A stretch of DNA of 64,000 nt from Pelosinus propionicus DSM 13327 (GCF_900114615.1 NZ_FOTS01000001.1:124001-188000); one strand, 5' to 3'; counted from the stretch's first letter, positions 19,369 to 28,738 are shown. Numbers and translations are program-made. Notes: generated from the sequence alone by a model not told the origin.

Positions 19369-20892
19369 GTGGAGACAGAGTATAAAGGAAGATTAACTTA
19401 TGCAAAAGGTGCATCAATCGAATTTGTAATCGCACCTAACCAAGATGTTGACTTTGGCGATATTTTAGTAGTAGAGGGGAATAATAATGATCGGTTTTAT
19501 ATCAGGGCTCATGATTTTAAGGTGAAGTCTCGCTGGTCCGGTTTAAATGGAGTAGGTTACTTAATGAGCAAATTAGATGAAAATGGGCAGGTAGTAAATC
19601 AGGAAGAATTAGATTTCTATATGGGAGGTAACCATACTGTAAAAATTGGTATGGCAGAACAATTGTGCTATGTTGATGATAAAGGACAACTGCTAAATCC
19701 GAAAACCTGTCCAGATTTTTTTTGTCAAGTGAGGGCATTAAATGCTCAAGATTCCAGTTTGCTTTCTGAAATTAAAGGTGATTTAGAAATTGGTTTCTTG
19801 AAAAGTGGACGTGGAGTATTGACAATGCCTGTTGGAATTTATGGTGCTAAATCCATAACAGAGCATATTGGCATTTTTGGGACTACTGGATCAGGGAAAA
19901 GTAATGTAGTAAAAGTGCTTGCGAGTTCCGTAATTGATAGTGGAAATTATGGCTTGCTGATTTTTGATGTGCATAATGAATATTTTAAAGACTTATCCTC
20001 TCATCCAATGTCAAGAGAGCGTTTATGTGTGTATCATACAGATGACAAACAGTATGGAAAAACGATAGAAGTTAATTTTTCGGAAGTTGGTCCAGAAGAT
20101 ATTACTGCTTGCGCTACCTTCACAGAACCTCAGCTGGATGCAATTTATAAATTGTCATCTATGTGGAAAGACGATTGGATGCGCTATGCTCTGCAATACG
20201 ATGCAAAAGATATAATCGATGAATTGGCTGGATGCACAGGACAAAAATTTAACTCTCGAACCATTGGGAAAATAAAAAGCATTTGTTGGAACTTAGAGCA
20301 GGAACTGCATGTAAAACAGGAAGAAGCTACAGTTATTTCTCAAATTATCACTGAATTAGAACAAGGCAAGGTTGTACTGGTAGAACTTAAGAACATTTCA
20401 CCCGTAGGAGAGCAAGCCTTATCCACTTTATTATCTAAAAAACTTTTAAATAACTATGCTGGTAAAACAGAAGAAGAACGTAGTCAGATAAAGCCAGTGT
20501 TAATTGTGCTGGAAGAGGCACATCGTTTTTTAGGTAAAAAAGAAAATAGCAGTAGCAATGTATTCTCTCGATTGGTAAGCGAGGCCCGGAAGTTTAATTT
20601 GGGAATGTGTGTAGTTGATCAACAGCCTCGTTTGTTGGCGGATAAAGTATTATCTCAGTTAAATACTCTATTTATACTCGGATTGGCATCTAAGGCTGAT
20701 CGTAGCAAGATCGAAGCAATGTGTCGTAAAGATATATTGCAGCAGCGTAATGAAATAAAAAATTTAGATTGTGGTGAAATGATAGTAGCTACCAATTATA
20801 TGCGTTTTGCAGCTCCAGTGAAAGTTCATAAATATGAAAATTTTTTGCAACAGCGATATGCTGGTTATGTACCAGTACCACCCATTATATAA
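19369..20892 (+). CDS. HerA-like hexameric ATPase
   Basis: A P-loop motor of the HerA/FtsK type. The 507-residue product starts with a beta-barrel region (GRLTYAKGASIEFVIAPN), as in HerA HAS domains. The Walker A motif GTTGSGKSN is at about residues 170-178, Walker B with VLIVLEEAHRF at about 377-387, and a downstream VVDQQPRLL segment carries sensor residues. HerA partners NurA nuclease in archaeal end resection, and other HerA-like proteins pair with SIR2 or nuclease partners in phage defence. No partner is encoded next to it. Start GTG at 19369 follows AAAGGGGCG at a long spacing. It is a single-gene unit bounded by terminators. Confidence 0.88.
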   Translation: METEYKGRLTYAKGASIEFVIAPNQDVDFGDILVVEGNNNDRFYIRAHDFKVKSRWSGLNGVGYLMSKLDENGQVVNQEELDFYMGGNHTVKIGMAEQLCYVDDKGQLLNPKTCPDFFCQVRALNAQDSSLLSEIKGDLEIGFLKSGRGVLTMPVGIYGAKSITEHIGIFGTTGSGKSNVVKVLASSVIDSGNYGLLIFDVHNEYFKDLSSHPMSRERLCVYHTDDKQYGKTIEVNFSEVGPEDITACATFTEPQLDAIYKLSSMWKDDWMRYALQYDAKDIIDELAGCTGQKFNSRTIGKIKSICWNLEQELHVKQEEATVISQIITELEQGKVVLVELKNISPVGEQALSTLLSKKLLNNYAGKTEEERSQIKPVLIVLEEAHRFLGKKENSSSNVFSRLVSEARKFNLGMCVVDQQPRLLADKVLSQLNTLFILGLASKADRSKIEAMCRKDILQQRNEIKNLDCGEMIVATNYMRFAAPVKVHKYENFLQQRYAGYVPVPPII

Positions 20893-20920
20893 GCGTGGAA
20901 AATGTCCACGCTTGTTCTTA
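20891..20920 (+). terminator. Terminator after the HerA-like gene
   Basis: AAGCGTGGA pairs with TCCACGCTT, followed by GTTCTT. The stem overlaps the stop codon of the gene. Confidence 0.75.
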
Positions 20921-20967
20921 TAGTATAAAAACTATTGCTTTGTGAGATGCTGCAATACAAATATTAC

Positions 20968-21006
20968 AAAGGACGCAAAGGCGGATTATACCCCTTTGTG
21001 TCCTTT
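20968..21006 (+). other. Hairpin upstream of yqfC
   Basis: AAAGGACGCAAAGG and CCTTTGTGTCCTTT form a stem with one mismatch and an 11-base loop, ending in TTTGGTTTT. It may terminate transcription from upstream. Confidence 0.5.
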
Positions 21007-21122
21007 GGTTTTCAAGATTCATAGTGTTTTTTTATTTCTTATGCTAGAAGTTGTTGTTGCCTTGCCTTTTGTACTACATGTTAGTTTCAAGCATATATAT
21101 TTATATAGAGGGAGGGGTTGTT

Positions 21123-21401
21123 GTGCAGTATCGTAGAAATAGGCATTTACAACGTTTAGCTGGCATATTAGAAATTCCTCAGGATATTGTGCTGGATTTG
21201 CCCCGCATTACGATGTTGGGTAACAAACAGTTGTTATTAGAAAATCATAAAGGGATTATTGAGTACACTCCTTCGTTGGTACGTATAAAATTAGAGCAGG
21301 GTGAACTCATCATCTGCGGTAAGGAACTAACACTTGGCAATTTGCAGGTGGAACAAATATTGGTTGAAGGTACTGTGGAGGAAGTCAAGTATGATACGTA
21401 A
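21123..21401 (+). CDS. yqfC: Sporulation protein YqfC
   Basis: A 92-residue protein of the YqfC family, known in Bacillus as a SigE-regulated mother-cell sporulation protein. GTG at 21123 follows AGAGGGAGGGG; the longer frame from 21051 has no ribosome binding site. The core LEIPQDIVLDLPRITMLGN and LLLENHKGIIEYTPSLVRI is typical. It overlaps yqfD by 11 bases, so the pair is translationally coupled. Confidence 0.92.
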   Translation: MQYRRNRHLQRLAGILEIPQDIVLDLPRITMLGNKQLLLENHKGIIEYTPSLVRIKLEQGELIICGKELTLGNLQVEQILVEGTVEEVKYDT

Positions 21402-22629
21402 TATTTCCCGTTACATTCATGGTACTGTAAAAATAAAGGTTAGTGGCTCTATGCCTGAGAAGTTTATTAATTTGTGTGTAATGAAAAATATTTATCTATG
21501 GGGTCTTGCTAAGAGAAATGAAGGGCTTTTTGTTTGTATGAGTCTTTCCGATTTTTTCTCCATAAGACCTATTGTACGTAATAGTAAGAATCAGATTAAA
21601 GTGGTAAAGTATTATGGATTGCCATTTATTATAAAGAAAATGAAAAAACGTAAAATGATGGTAATTGGTCTAATCCTTTTTTTGTGTGTATTGAATACAT
21701 TGGTATCTTACATCTGGTTTATCGATATTATAGGTACTAAAGCGATACCTGCGCAGCAAATTAGAGATATTATAGCGGAAAATGGGCTAAGACCAGGCAT
21801 GCTTAAAAGTGATATTCCTGTAAAAAATATTGAAAATCAAGTAGCAGTCACATTACCTGAGGTCGCGTGGGTCGGAATTCGCTTCACTGGTATACATGCA
21901 GTCGTAGAAATCGTGGAAAAAACAATTTCAAAGCCTCAAGATAAAGAGCCAGCTGATATTGTGGCAGCAAAAGATGGCGTTATTACAGAAATTATTGCTT
22001 TATCTGGGCAAAGTGTTGCTAAAAAAGGTGATACAGTGAAAAAAGGAGATTTACTGATTAAAGGAGTTAGCTATGAGGGGGGAGTGGGAGATTCGACTAC
22101 GATAAACCCAATTCAACAAAGAATTAGAGCCAAGGGGATTATTAAAGCACGGGTTTGGTATGAAAGTTACGGAGAGTCTGAACTGTTAACAACTATTCAT
22201 GAAAGGACAGGACGCCAGGATATTGGTGTTGTATTAAGAATTGGACAGCAGGAATTTCAACTGAAAAAAGTTGCAGTAAAACCAGGCGATTTGGTGGAAG
22301 TAGATACCTTTAAGAAAAAGCTTTTTTGGTGGAGGAATAACGATATAATTGTCGAATCTACTATAAGTACATTTTATGAGCTTAATGAAAGAAACGTTGA
22401 AATAGGTATAGAGGAAGCGAAAGAACAAAGTAAGTCTAGGGCTTTTACATCATTACAATCCTTGATTCCTGAAACAGCACATGTATTATCAAGGAATATT
22501 GAAGTATTGCAGATGCCTGAGAAAAATTTGGTTCGCATAAAAGTAAATGTAGAGACCGTTGAAGATATAGGTCAATTTATGAATATAACTATAAAAAATG
22601 AGATCAGTATGCCGTCACAATATAATTAA
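21391..22629 (+). CDS. yqfD: Sporulation protein YqfD
   Basis: YqfD proteins are bitopic membrane proteins needed for normal spore formation, with a predicted pore-ring-like (SpoIIIAG/GerM-type) extracytoplasmic part in related families. The ATG at 21391 follows GTGGAGG within yqfC. The 412-residue product has a cytoplasmic N-terminal part, one membrane helix (MVIGLILFLCVLNTLVSYIW region, near residue 95), a FtsQ/POTRA-like segment and a long exterior domain. The usual next gene, phoH, is absent here and a hairpin follows. Confidence 0.93.
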   Translation: MIRNISRYIHGTVKIKVSGSMPEKFINLCVMKNIYLWGLAKRNEGLFVCMSLSDFFSIRPIVRNSKNQIKVVKYYGLPFIIKKMKKRKMMVIGLILFLCVLNTLVSYIWFIDIIGTKAIPAQQIRDIIAENGLRPGMLKSDIPVKNIENQVAVTLPEVAWVGIRFTGIHAVVEIVEKTISKPQDKEPADIVAAKDGVITEIIALSGQSVAKKGDTVKKGDLLIKGVSYEGGVGDSTTINPIQQRIRAKGIIKARVWYESYGESELLTTIHERTGRQDIGVVLRIGQQEFQLKKVAVKPGDLVEVDTFKKKLFWWRNNDIIVESTISTFYELNERNVEIGIEEAKEQSKSRAFTSLQSLIPETAHVLSRNIEVLQMPEKNLVRIKVNVETVEDIGQFMNITIKNEISMPSQYN

Positions 22630-22646
22630 TAATAGAGTTAAAATAT

Positions 22647-22704
22647 AAAGAAGGGCTTGCATTTTGCTATAACTTTACAAGATGCCTAGAAAAGCCCTTT
22701 CTTT
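22647..22704 (+). terminator. Hairpin between yqfD and pgpH
   Basis: AAAGAAGGGCTT pairs with AAGCCCTTTCTTT (one bulged T) across a 33-base loop, followed by TATTAG. It sits where phoH would be in related operons. Termination strength is uncertain. Confidence 0.5.
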
Positions 22705-22871
22705 TATTAGTTTCGTTCATTATAGCGATAATCACAGCAACCTGTTTGAAAGACGCTCAAATCACGAGAATAAGTACGTAAAGAATAGGAACTTAGATAA
22801 TGGGGTAAACTCTTATTGTTATTTATTCCCAAAAAAAGAGTATCATGTTGCTAAATATGGAGTTGAAGTTC

Positions 22872-25055
22872 GTGATATCATTAAATAATAAGTTGCGAGA
22901 ATTTTTTACTCAACCTACAAGTATATATGGAAAGCCAATCGCACGGCGACTTGTATTGGGCGGAGCTTTTTTTCTTTTGTTCATGATTATTTTATCATCC
23001 GATTTTGTCTCAGATAAAGTTTCTCTTGAAGTAGGACAAGTTAGTGATCGCGATGTAATAGCACCAAGGACGGTTGCATATGTAGATGTAATAAAGACAA
23101 AAAAATTTGAGGATGAAGTATTGGCCAGTGTAGCGAATGTCTATGATTTAGATGTTACTGCAATCGCTAAAGCTGAAGAGAATATTGGTGCGATTTTTAG
23201 CGAGGCAAGGCAGGTTGTTGGAAATAAAGAGCTAACTTCAGTCGAGCAGAAAAAACAAAAATTGCAGCAGGGACTGCCGCTGCAATTACCTAATAATGTT
23301 CTTGACGGATTAGTACATCTTGATGCGGCATCAATGGTTAATGCGGAAGAACAGTCTAAATCTATTTTACGTAAATTTTTTCAAAGAGGTATACGTGATG
23401 ATGATTTAGATATTGCTAGAAAGCATATTGTAATTGAAGCAGAAGAAATGGGTTTAGACAAAAGGACTGAGTCTGTAATAGCTGGAATTGGGCAAGCACT
23501 ATTAAAACCCAACTTTATTTTAAATGTTCGCGAAACGGATAAACGTAAACAGTCGGCTGTTAATAGTATGGAGCCTGTACGGGAGACTGTAAAAAAGGGG
23601 CAGCTAATGGTAAGGCGCGGGGATATTGTTACCCCAGAACAAATTCATGCTGTAGAGGAATTGGGCTTGTCAAAAGGGCATGTTAATGAAATGCGCATAT
23701 TTGGACTTGCTATTTTTGTTATAGCAGTCATGATTATTATTTTGGGATATATGTATCGGTTTGCATATCCTATTTATACAAATGATTTACATTTGGTATT
23801 ATTAGGCTTAATTACGCTGGTAACCTTATTACTGGGGAAGGCTGCTCATTATTATTCTGATTTTTCAGCTCCAATTGCTGCTGGAGCTCTTCTTGTTGCC
23901 ATATTGATTGATGCTCGTCTAGGAGTAGTGATTAGTGTTGCTTTAGCACTGTTATTTGGCATTATTGTTGAACATGACTTACGAGCAGTGTCAACAGTGT
24001 TAATTGGAAGCTTGATTGGCGTTTATAGTGTGTCAAAAATGGCTCATGGCTATAGTCTGACAAAGACAGGAATTATTATTGCTGGCGTTAATTTTGTAGT
24101 GATTGGTGCCACTGGTTTTATTGAGCAATTAAATAGTGCGCAAATTCTCATGCAAGGAGTACAGGGTATTGTAAGCGGTATTGCAGCTTCTGTCATTACA
24201 ACTGGGCTCCTGCCTTATTTAGAAAATTCTTTTAATATCACTACCCCCTTAAAGTTATTGGATTTAGCGCAGCCTAATCATCCTTTGCTGCAACGACTGC
24301 TTTTAGATGCTCCAGGAAGCTATCATCATAGTGTTCTAGTTGGAAATTTAGCTGAAACAGCTGCAGGTTATATCCATGCAGATCCTGTGACGGTGCGTGT
24401 AGGAGCATATTATCATGATATAGGTAAAATTAAACGACCTTACTTTTTTGTGGAAAATCAGGCAGGTAATGAAAATCCTCATGATAAAATAGCACCTTCA
24501 TTAAGTACCTTAATTGTAACGTCACATATCAAGGATGGTGTTGATCTGTGCCGTGAGTATAAATTGCCTCAGATTATTATTGATATTGTGCAGCAGCATC
24601 ATGGTACAATGTTAGTGTCCTATTTTTATAAAAGGGCCACCGAAAACGAGCATAGTGAATGCATTATTGAGGCGGATTTTCGGTATGAAGGTCCACGACC
24701 TCAGAGTAAAGAGGCAGCTCTTATTATGCTAGCGGATGCTTGTGAGGCGGCAGTACGATCCATTGGCAAACCCAATAAGAATCGAATAGAAGCAACTGTT
24801 CGTAAGATCATTCGAGAACGTTTGCATGATGGGCAATTAGATGAATGTAATGTAACATTAAAAGACTTGAACGTAATCGGCGATGTATTTATTCGAGTTC
24901 TTTCTAGTATGTTTCACACCCGAATTGAATATCCCGATACATTGAAAGAATTGGAGAGGAGAAAAGCAAAGAATGGAAATAGCAATAGGCAGTCCTCTGC
25001 AAAAGATGATAGTAACGCTGGAAATGGAACAGATAGTGAGATCGGTGTTAAATAA
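22872..25055 (+). CDS. pgpH: PgpH (YqfF), 7TMR-HD cyclic di-AMP phosphodiesterase
   Basis: PgpH hydrolyses cyclic di-AMP to pApA. The protein has a first membrane helix, an extracellular 7TMR-HDED domain, seven membrane helices (about residues 270-460) and a cytoplasmic HD domain with GSYHHSVLVGNLAE and YYHDIGKI. The GTG at 22872 is preferred since GGAG lies nine bases upstream; in-frame ATGs at 22845 and 22857 lack such a site, so the start is uncertain. A c-di-AMP riboswitch at 51400 shows the nucleotide is sensed in this organism. The 3' end overlaps ybeY by 83 bases. Confidence 0.93.
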   Translation: MISLNNKLREFFTQPTSIYGKPIARRLVLGGAFFLLFMIILSSDFVSDKVSLEVGQVSDRDVIAPRTVAYVDVIKTKKFEDEVLASVANVYDLDVTAIAKAEENIGAIFSEARQVVGNKELTSVEQKKQKLQQGLPLQLPNNVLDGLVHLDAASMVNAEEQSKSILRKFFQRGIRDDDLDIARKHIVIEAEEMGLDKRTESVIAGIGQALLKPNFILNVRETDKRKQSAVNSMEPVRETVKKGQLMVRRGDIVTPEQIHAVEELGLSKGHVNEMRIFGLAIFVIAVMIIILGYMYRFAYPIYTNDLHLVLLGLITLVTLLLGKAAHYYSDFSAPIAAGALLVAILIDARLGVVISVALALLFGIIVEHDLRAVSTVLIGSLIGVYSVSKMAHGYSLTKTGIIIAGVNFVVIGATGFIEQLNSAQILMQGVQGIVSGIAASVITTGLLPYLENSFNITTPLKLLDLAQPNHPLLQRLLLDAPGSYHHSVLVGNLAETAAGYIHADPVTVRVGAYYHDIGKIKRPYFFVENQAGNENPHDKIAPSLSTLIVTSHIKDGVDLCREYKLPQIIIDIVQQHHGTMLVSYFYKRATENEHSECIIEADFRYEGPRPQSKEAALIMLADACEAAVRSIGKPNKNRIEATVRKIIRERLHDGQLDECNVTLKDLNVIGDVFIRVLSSMFHTRIEYPDTLKELERRKAKNGNSNRQSSAKDDSNAGNGTDSEIGVK

Positions 25056-25440
25056 AACTGCTGAAGTCTACGGAATCGAGCCTCATACTGAGGTGAGTGT
25101 TGTTTTGGCTGATGATGATTACATTCATCAATTGAATCGACAATATCGAGGAAAAGACTGCTCTACGGATGTATTGTCTTTTGCATTAAATGAAGGAGAA
25201 GAGCCTCAAATCGTTAATGGTCCAGAAGAGATTCTATTGGGTGATATTATTATTTCTCTTGAAACTGCAGCGCGACAGGCAGAGGAATATGGACATAGTT
25301 TAGAGCGTGAATTGGCCTACTTAACAACTCATGGCATCTTACATTTATTGGGATATGACCATATGACAGAGGATGAAAAAGCAGAAATGCGCCAAGAAGA
25401 AGAACATATTTTACTTTTATTAGGCATTACTCGTGTATAA
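24973..25440 (+). CDS. ybeY: YbeY, rRNA maturation metalloprotein
   Basis: YbeY is a zinc-dependent endoribonuclease of rRNA maturation and ribosome quality control. The zinc motif HGILHLLGYDH is at residues 117-127, preceded by RGKDCSTDVLSF. GGAGAGGAG lies 11 bases before the ATG at 24973, inside pgpH. The 155-residue length is normal. dgkA overlaps its end by eight bases. Confidence 0.96.
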   Translation: MEIAIGSPLQKMIVTLEMEQIVRSVLNKTAEVYGIEPHTEVSVVLADDDYIHQLNRQYRGKDCSTDVLSFALNEGEEPQIVNGPEEILLGDIIISLETAARQAEEYGHSLERELAYLTTHGILHLLGYDHMTEDEKAEMRQEEEHILLLLGITRV

Positions 25441-25792
25441 TGAGAAGAAACAAAATTTGCTGATTTCTGTTAAAAGTGCTTTTGAAGGAATTTCATATTG
25501 CGCTATGCATGAACGCAATATGAAAATTCATATTGTAGCGGGGGTAATTGCAGGATTTCTATCTTGGTGGTTTTCATTAGATAAATATGAAATATTAATC
25601 TTGTTAGTAACGATAGAAGGGGTTTTAGTCGCAGAGATGATCAATACGGTAGTGGAAACGCTGGTGAATATGATTTCGCCAGAGTTTCATCCTCTGGCGA
25701 AAATAGCTAAAGACGTAGCTGCTGGAGCTGTGCTGATTAGCGCTATGTTTTCATTAGTTGTGGGGTATATGCTCTTTTTTTTAAAACTTTAA
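25433..25792 (+). CDS. dgkA: DgkA-type kinase (undecaprenol/diacylglycerol kinase)
   Basis: A small integral membrane kinase; the Gram-positive members phosphorylate undecaprenol. The 119-residue protein has KSAFEGISYCAMHERNMKIH at the N-terminus, the catalytic EMINTVVETLVN helix and D-x-A (KDVAAGAVL) at the C-terminal side, with three membrane helices. GTG at 25433 overlaps the ybeY stop, so translation is coupled. Confidence 0.94.
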   Translation: MYNEKKQNLLISVKSAFEGISYCAMHERNMKIHIVAGVIAGFLSWWFSLDKYEILILLVTIEGVLVAEMINTVVETLVNMISPEFHPLAKIAKDVAAGAVLISAMFSLVVGYMLFFLKL

Positions 25793-25810
25793 AAAGTAAA
25801 GGGGCGTATT

Positions 25811-26215
25811 ATGAAAAAATTAATTCAAGCAGCCAAATCTGGAAGAGAGTTTGCTTATGTGCCTTATTCTAACTTTAAAGTAGGTGCGGCAGTATTAACA
25901 AATGATGGGAAAATTTATACGGGCTGTAATGTAGAAAATGCTTCTTATGGCTTATCTAACTGCGCAGAACGTACAGCTATTTTTAAGGCGGTTTCTGAAG
26001 GAAATCAAGAGCTGACAACGATTGCTATTGTGGCGGATACGATAAAACCCGTAGCTCCCTGCGGAGCTTGCAGGCAGGTAATGTCTGAGTTTGGTATTAG
26101 TAAAGTGATCATGAGTAATTTACAAGAGGAAGAATACATTGTTACATTAAAAGAGTTATTACCTTATTCGTTTGAAAAAAAACATTTGTCAGGAGAAAAG
26201 AATCATGGAAGTTAA
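25811..26215 (+). CDS. cdd: Cytidine deaminase
   Basis: Deaminates cytidine and deoxycytidine to the uridine forms. The zinc site is NCAERTAIFK with catalytic Glu, and PCGACRQV with the two further Cys. It has 134 residues, the tetrameric short form. AAAGGGGCG precedes the ATG. The era start at 26205 overlaps its 3' end by 11 bases. Confidence 0.97.
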   Translation: MKKLIQAAKSGREFAYVPYSNFKVGAAVLTNDGKIYTGCNVENASYGLSNCAERTAIFKAVSEGNQELTTIAIVADTIKPVAPCGACRQVMSEFGISKVIMSNLQEEEYIVTLKELLPYSFEKKHLSGEKNHGS

Positions 26216-27101
26216 TAAAGATCATAAATCCGGGTTTGTTTCAGTAATTGGCAGACCAAATGTTGGTAAATCTACTTTGATTAATAGTCTTATTGGACAA
26301 AAAGTCGTGATTATGTCAGATAAACCCCAAACAACGCGTAATAAAATTATGTGTGTTCTCACGCTAAATGATGCACAAATTTTATTTATTGATACGCCTG
26401 GCATACATAAACCTAAGCATAAATTAGGTGAGTATATGCTTAAAGCAGCAGAAAATACGCTACGTGAGGTAGATGTAATTTTCTTTGTTGTAGATGCTAC
26501 TGAGGATATTGGTGGAGGCGAGCGATACATACTAGATTTATTATCACTAGTTGAAACACCAGTTATTTTGGTAGTTAATAAAATCGATAAGATCGACAAA
26601 ACCAAACTGCTGCCAATCATACAAAAGTATTCTTCTTGTTATGAGTTTGTAGGTGTAGTACCTATTTCTGCTATGGAACATACCAATTTGGATGGTTTAA
26701 TTGCAGAGGTGAAGAAATATTTAGAGCCTGGTCCTCAATATTATCCGGAAGATATGATTACGGATCAACCAGAACGTTTAGTAATTGCCGAGATGATTCG
26801 TGAGAAAGTCCTTCACGCTACGCGAGATGAAATTCCCCATTCCATTGCTGTGGATATTGAGGAAATCACAACTAGAGCAAATGAAGATTTATATATCCGA
26901 GCTGTTGTTTATGTAGAACGGGAATCTCAGAAGGGAATTGTAATTGGTGCGAAAGGACAACTGCTAAAAGAAGTAGGGAAACTGGCGCGAGTTGATATTG
27001 AAAATCTTTTAGGATCAAAAATATTCTTAGATTTATGGGTCAAGGTGAAAAAAGACTGGCGTAATAAAGAAGGCAGTCTGCGAAGCTTTGGTTATGAGTA
27101 A
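26205..27101 (+). CDS. era: Era, ribosome assembly GTPase
   Basis: Era binds GTP and the 3' end of 16S rRNA through a KH domain. The ATG at 26205 follows AGGAGAAAAG; an in-frame ATG at 26172 lies deeper inside cdd. The P-loop GRPNVGKS is at residues 16-23, DTPGIHKP and NKID follow, and the C-terminal KH domain has the GAKGQLLKEVGKLAR loop. The length is 298 residues. It closes the ybeY-dgkA-cdd-era cluster. Confidence 0.98.
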   Translation: MEVNKDHKSGFVSVIGRPNVGKSTLINSLIGQKVVIMSDKPQTTRNKIMCVLTLNDAQILFIDTPGIHKPKHKLGEYMLKAAENTLREVDVIFFVVDATEDIGGGERYILDLLSLVETPVILVVNKIDKIDKTKLLPIIQKYSSCYEFVGVVPISAMEHTNLDGLIAEVKKYLEPGPQYYPEDMITDQPERLVIAEMIREKVLHATRDEIPHSIAVDIEEITTRANEDLYIRAVVYVERESQKGIVIGAKGQLLKEVGKLARVDIENLLGSKIFLDLWVKVKKDWRNKEGSLRSFGYE

Positions 27102-27406
27102 AATGTGGTTGCTAAAACCTCATTGGATAAATTATTTGCTATGGCTATTACATTGTGATAGCCATTCTTTATTGACCGAAATGCTACAAGATGGTATCAT
27201 TTGTAAAGAGAGGTGAAATCGGTCTTTATGTTGGAAGGGTTAATATTATTATGACAAATTGGGTTATAATAAATTAAGGGAATAATTCATTGAGGATTTT
27301 CTAGTTAGATAAATTGTTTTTGTAAATTATATTGCAAGAGCTGCATAGGAAGCATTAAGATTAGTTTTCACTGCTGAACCGTAATATTTTGAGGGAGAGA
27401 TGCGCT
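27102..27406. other. Intergenic region between era and the CorC-type gene
   Basis: ATGGCTAT and ATAGCCAT (27139-27168) form a weak hairpin followed by TCTTTATT, a possible era terminator. TATAAT near 27265 may be a -10 box. No ORF longer than about 15 codons with a ribosome binding site was found. Confidence 0.5.
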
Positions 27407-28738
27407 ATCGAGTCGCCTTTATATAGCTCGCTAAGTTTGATGGCAGCTTTTTTATTGGTCTTACTAAATGGATTTTTTGTAATTGCGGAATTTTCTTTGG
27501 TGAAAATTCGTAAAACTCGTATAGAAGAACTTGTACAGCAAGGAAACTCACGAGCTGAATTAGCGTTAAAGATTATTTCTTCGCTAGATACGTACCTAAG
27601 TGCAATTCAATTAGGGATTACACTTGCTTCATTGGCTTTAGGATGGATTGGGGAGCCGGCTATGTCTTCTATTTTACAACCTTTAATATTTGCTTATTTG
27701 CCAGGATCACAGTTGGTGCTGCACAGCATAACAGTTGCTATTGGATTTACTATTATTACTTTGTTGCATGTAGTAATCGGTGAATTAATTCCGAAATCAT
27801 TGGCTATTCAAAAGGCAGAAAGCATGCTGCTTTGGGTAGTATGGCCATTATATATATTCCATAAAATTGGTTATCCTGTCATTACGTTGTTTGATCACAC
27901 TGCTTGGTTTTTCCTGAAGCTTTTGGGGGTAAAGCAAACGAGTGAATCTGACTTAGCTCATTCGGAAGAGGAGTTACGGATGATTGTTAGTGCCAGCCAC
28001 CGAGGTGGGGTCTTAGACCAAATGGAAAGTGATCTTTTAGATAATGTTTTTGATTTCTCAGATCGTCTAGCACGTGAGGTTATGGTGCCTCGTCAAGATA
28101 TTGTTTGTTTATTTGCTGATGACTCATACGAAGAAAACATAAAAGTAGTCCGTGAAACGCATCATACTCGTTTTCCGTTATGTTTAGAAGATAAAGATCA
28201 TATTATGGGTATGATCCATCTTAGAGATTTAATGGATTTTGATCTTTGTAATACAGAAAAAAAAGATTTAACAACGATAATGAGGGAGATATTGGTTATC
28301 CCCGAAGGAATGTCAGTGGCTAAAATCTTGCAGATGATGCGGCGCAAGCGAATTCATCTTGCAGTAGTAGTTGATGAATATGGCGGTACTGCGGGACTGG
28401 TTGCTATGGAAGATATTATTGAAGAAATTGTTGGCGATATTAAAGATGAGCATGATGAATTGATTCAACCAGAAATTCAACGTATGCCGGACAATACTTA
28501 TGAATTTGATGGAAGAGTACTATTAGAAGATGTAGCAGATTTATTAAATATTCGCTTGGAAGAACATGAAGAGGATACCATTGGCGGATATATATTTGGT
28601 GTATTAGGGCGACGTCCTGAAATTGGGGATGAGGTAACAATTGGTGAGTATAGCTTCGTCTTGCTGCAGGTCAATGGCTTTCGTGTAGTTAGGGTAAAAG
28701 CCCTGCCTCTTCCTAAAACAGATGAGGGTGAAGCTTAG
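27407..28738 (+). CDS. HlyC/CorC-type transporter-associated membrane protein (CNNM/CBS/CorC domains), apparent AUC start
   Basis: The protein has an N-terminal CNNM/DUF21 membrane domain (VLLNGFFVIAEFSLVKIRKTR), a CBS pair (DRLAREVMVPRQDIVCL, then HLAVVVDEYGGTAGLVAMEDIIEEIVGDI) and a C-terminal CorC/HlyC domain. Such proteins are linked to magnesium or cobalt export. The start is odd: GAGGGAGAG (27391-27399) is well spaced for the codon ATC at 27407, and homologues begin at about this residue (ESPLYSSLSL then MAAFLLVLLNGFF). In-frame alternatives are TTG 27389, which precedes the ribosome site, and TTG 27437 or ATG 27440, which cut into the first helix. Confidence 0.85.
   Translation: MESPLYSSLSLMAAFLLVLLNGFFVIAEFSLVKIRKTRIEELVQQGNSRAELALKIISSLDTYLSAIQLGITLASLALGWIGEPAMSSILQPLIFAYLPGSQLVLHSITVAIGFTIITLLHVVIGELIPKSLAIQKAESMLLWVVWPLYIFHKIGYPVITLFDHTAWFFLKLLGVKQTSESDLAHSEEELRMIVSASHRGGVLDQMESDLLDNVFDFSDRLAREVMVPRQDIVCLFADDSYEENIKVVRETHHTRFPLCLEDKDHIMGMIHLRDLMDFDLCNTEKKDLTTIMREILVIPEGMSVAKILQMMRRKRIHLAVVVDEYGGTAGLVAMEDIIEEIVGDIKDEHDELIQPEIQRMPDNTYEFDGRVLLEDVADLLNIRLEEHEEDTIGGYIFGVLGRRPEIGDEVTIGEYSFVLLQVNGFRVVRVKALPLPKTDEGEA

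Noticed and set aside
20942-21136. 64-codon ORF upstream of yqfC
   Set aside because: No ribosome site; it covers a hairpin and overlaps the yqfC start in another frame.
22682-22888. 68-codon plus-strand ORF before pgpH
   Set aside because: It starts inside a hairpin, has no ribosome site, low-complexity composition, and overlaps the pgpH start region.
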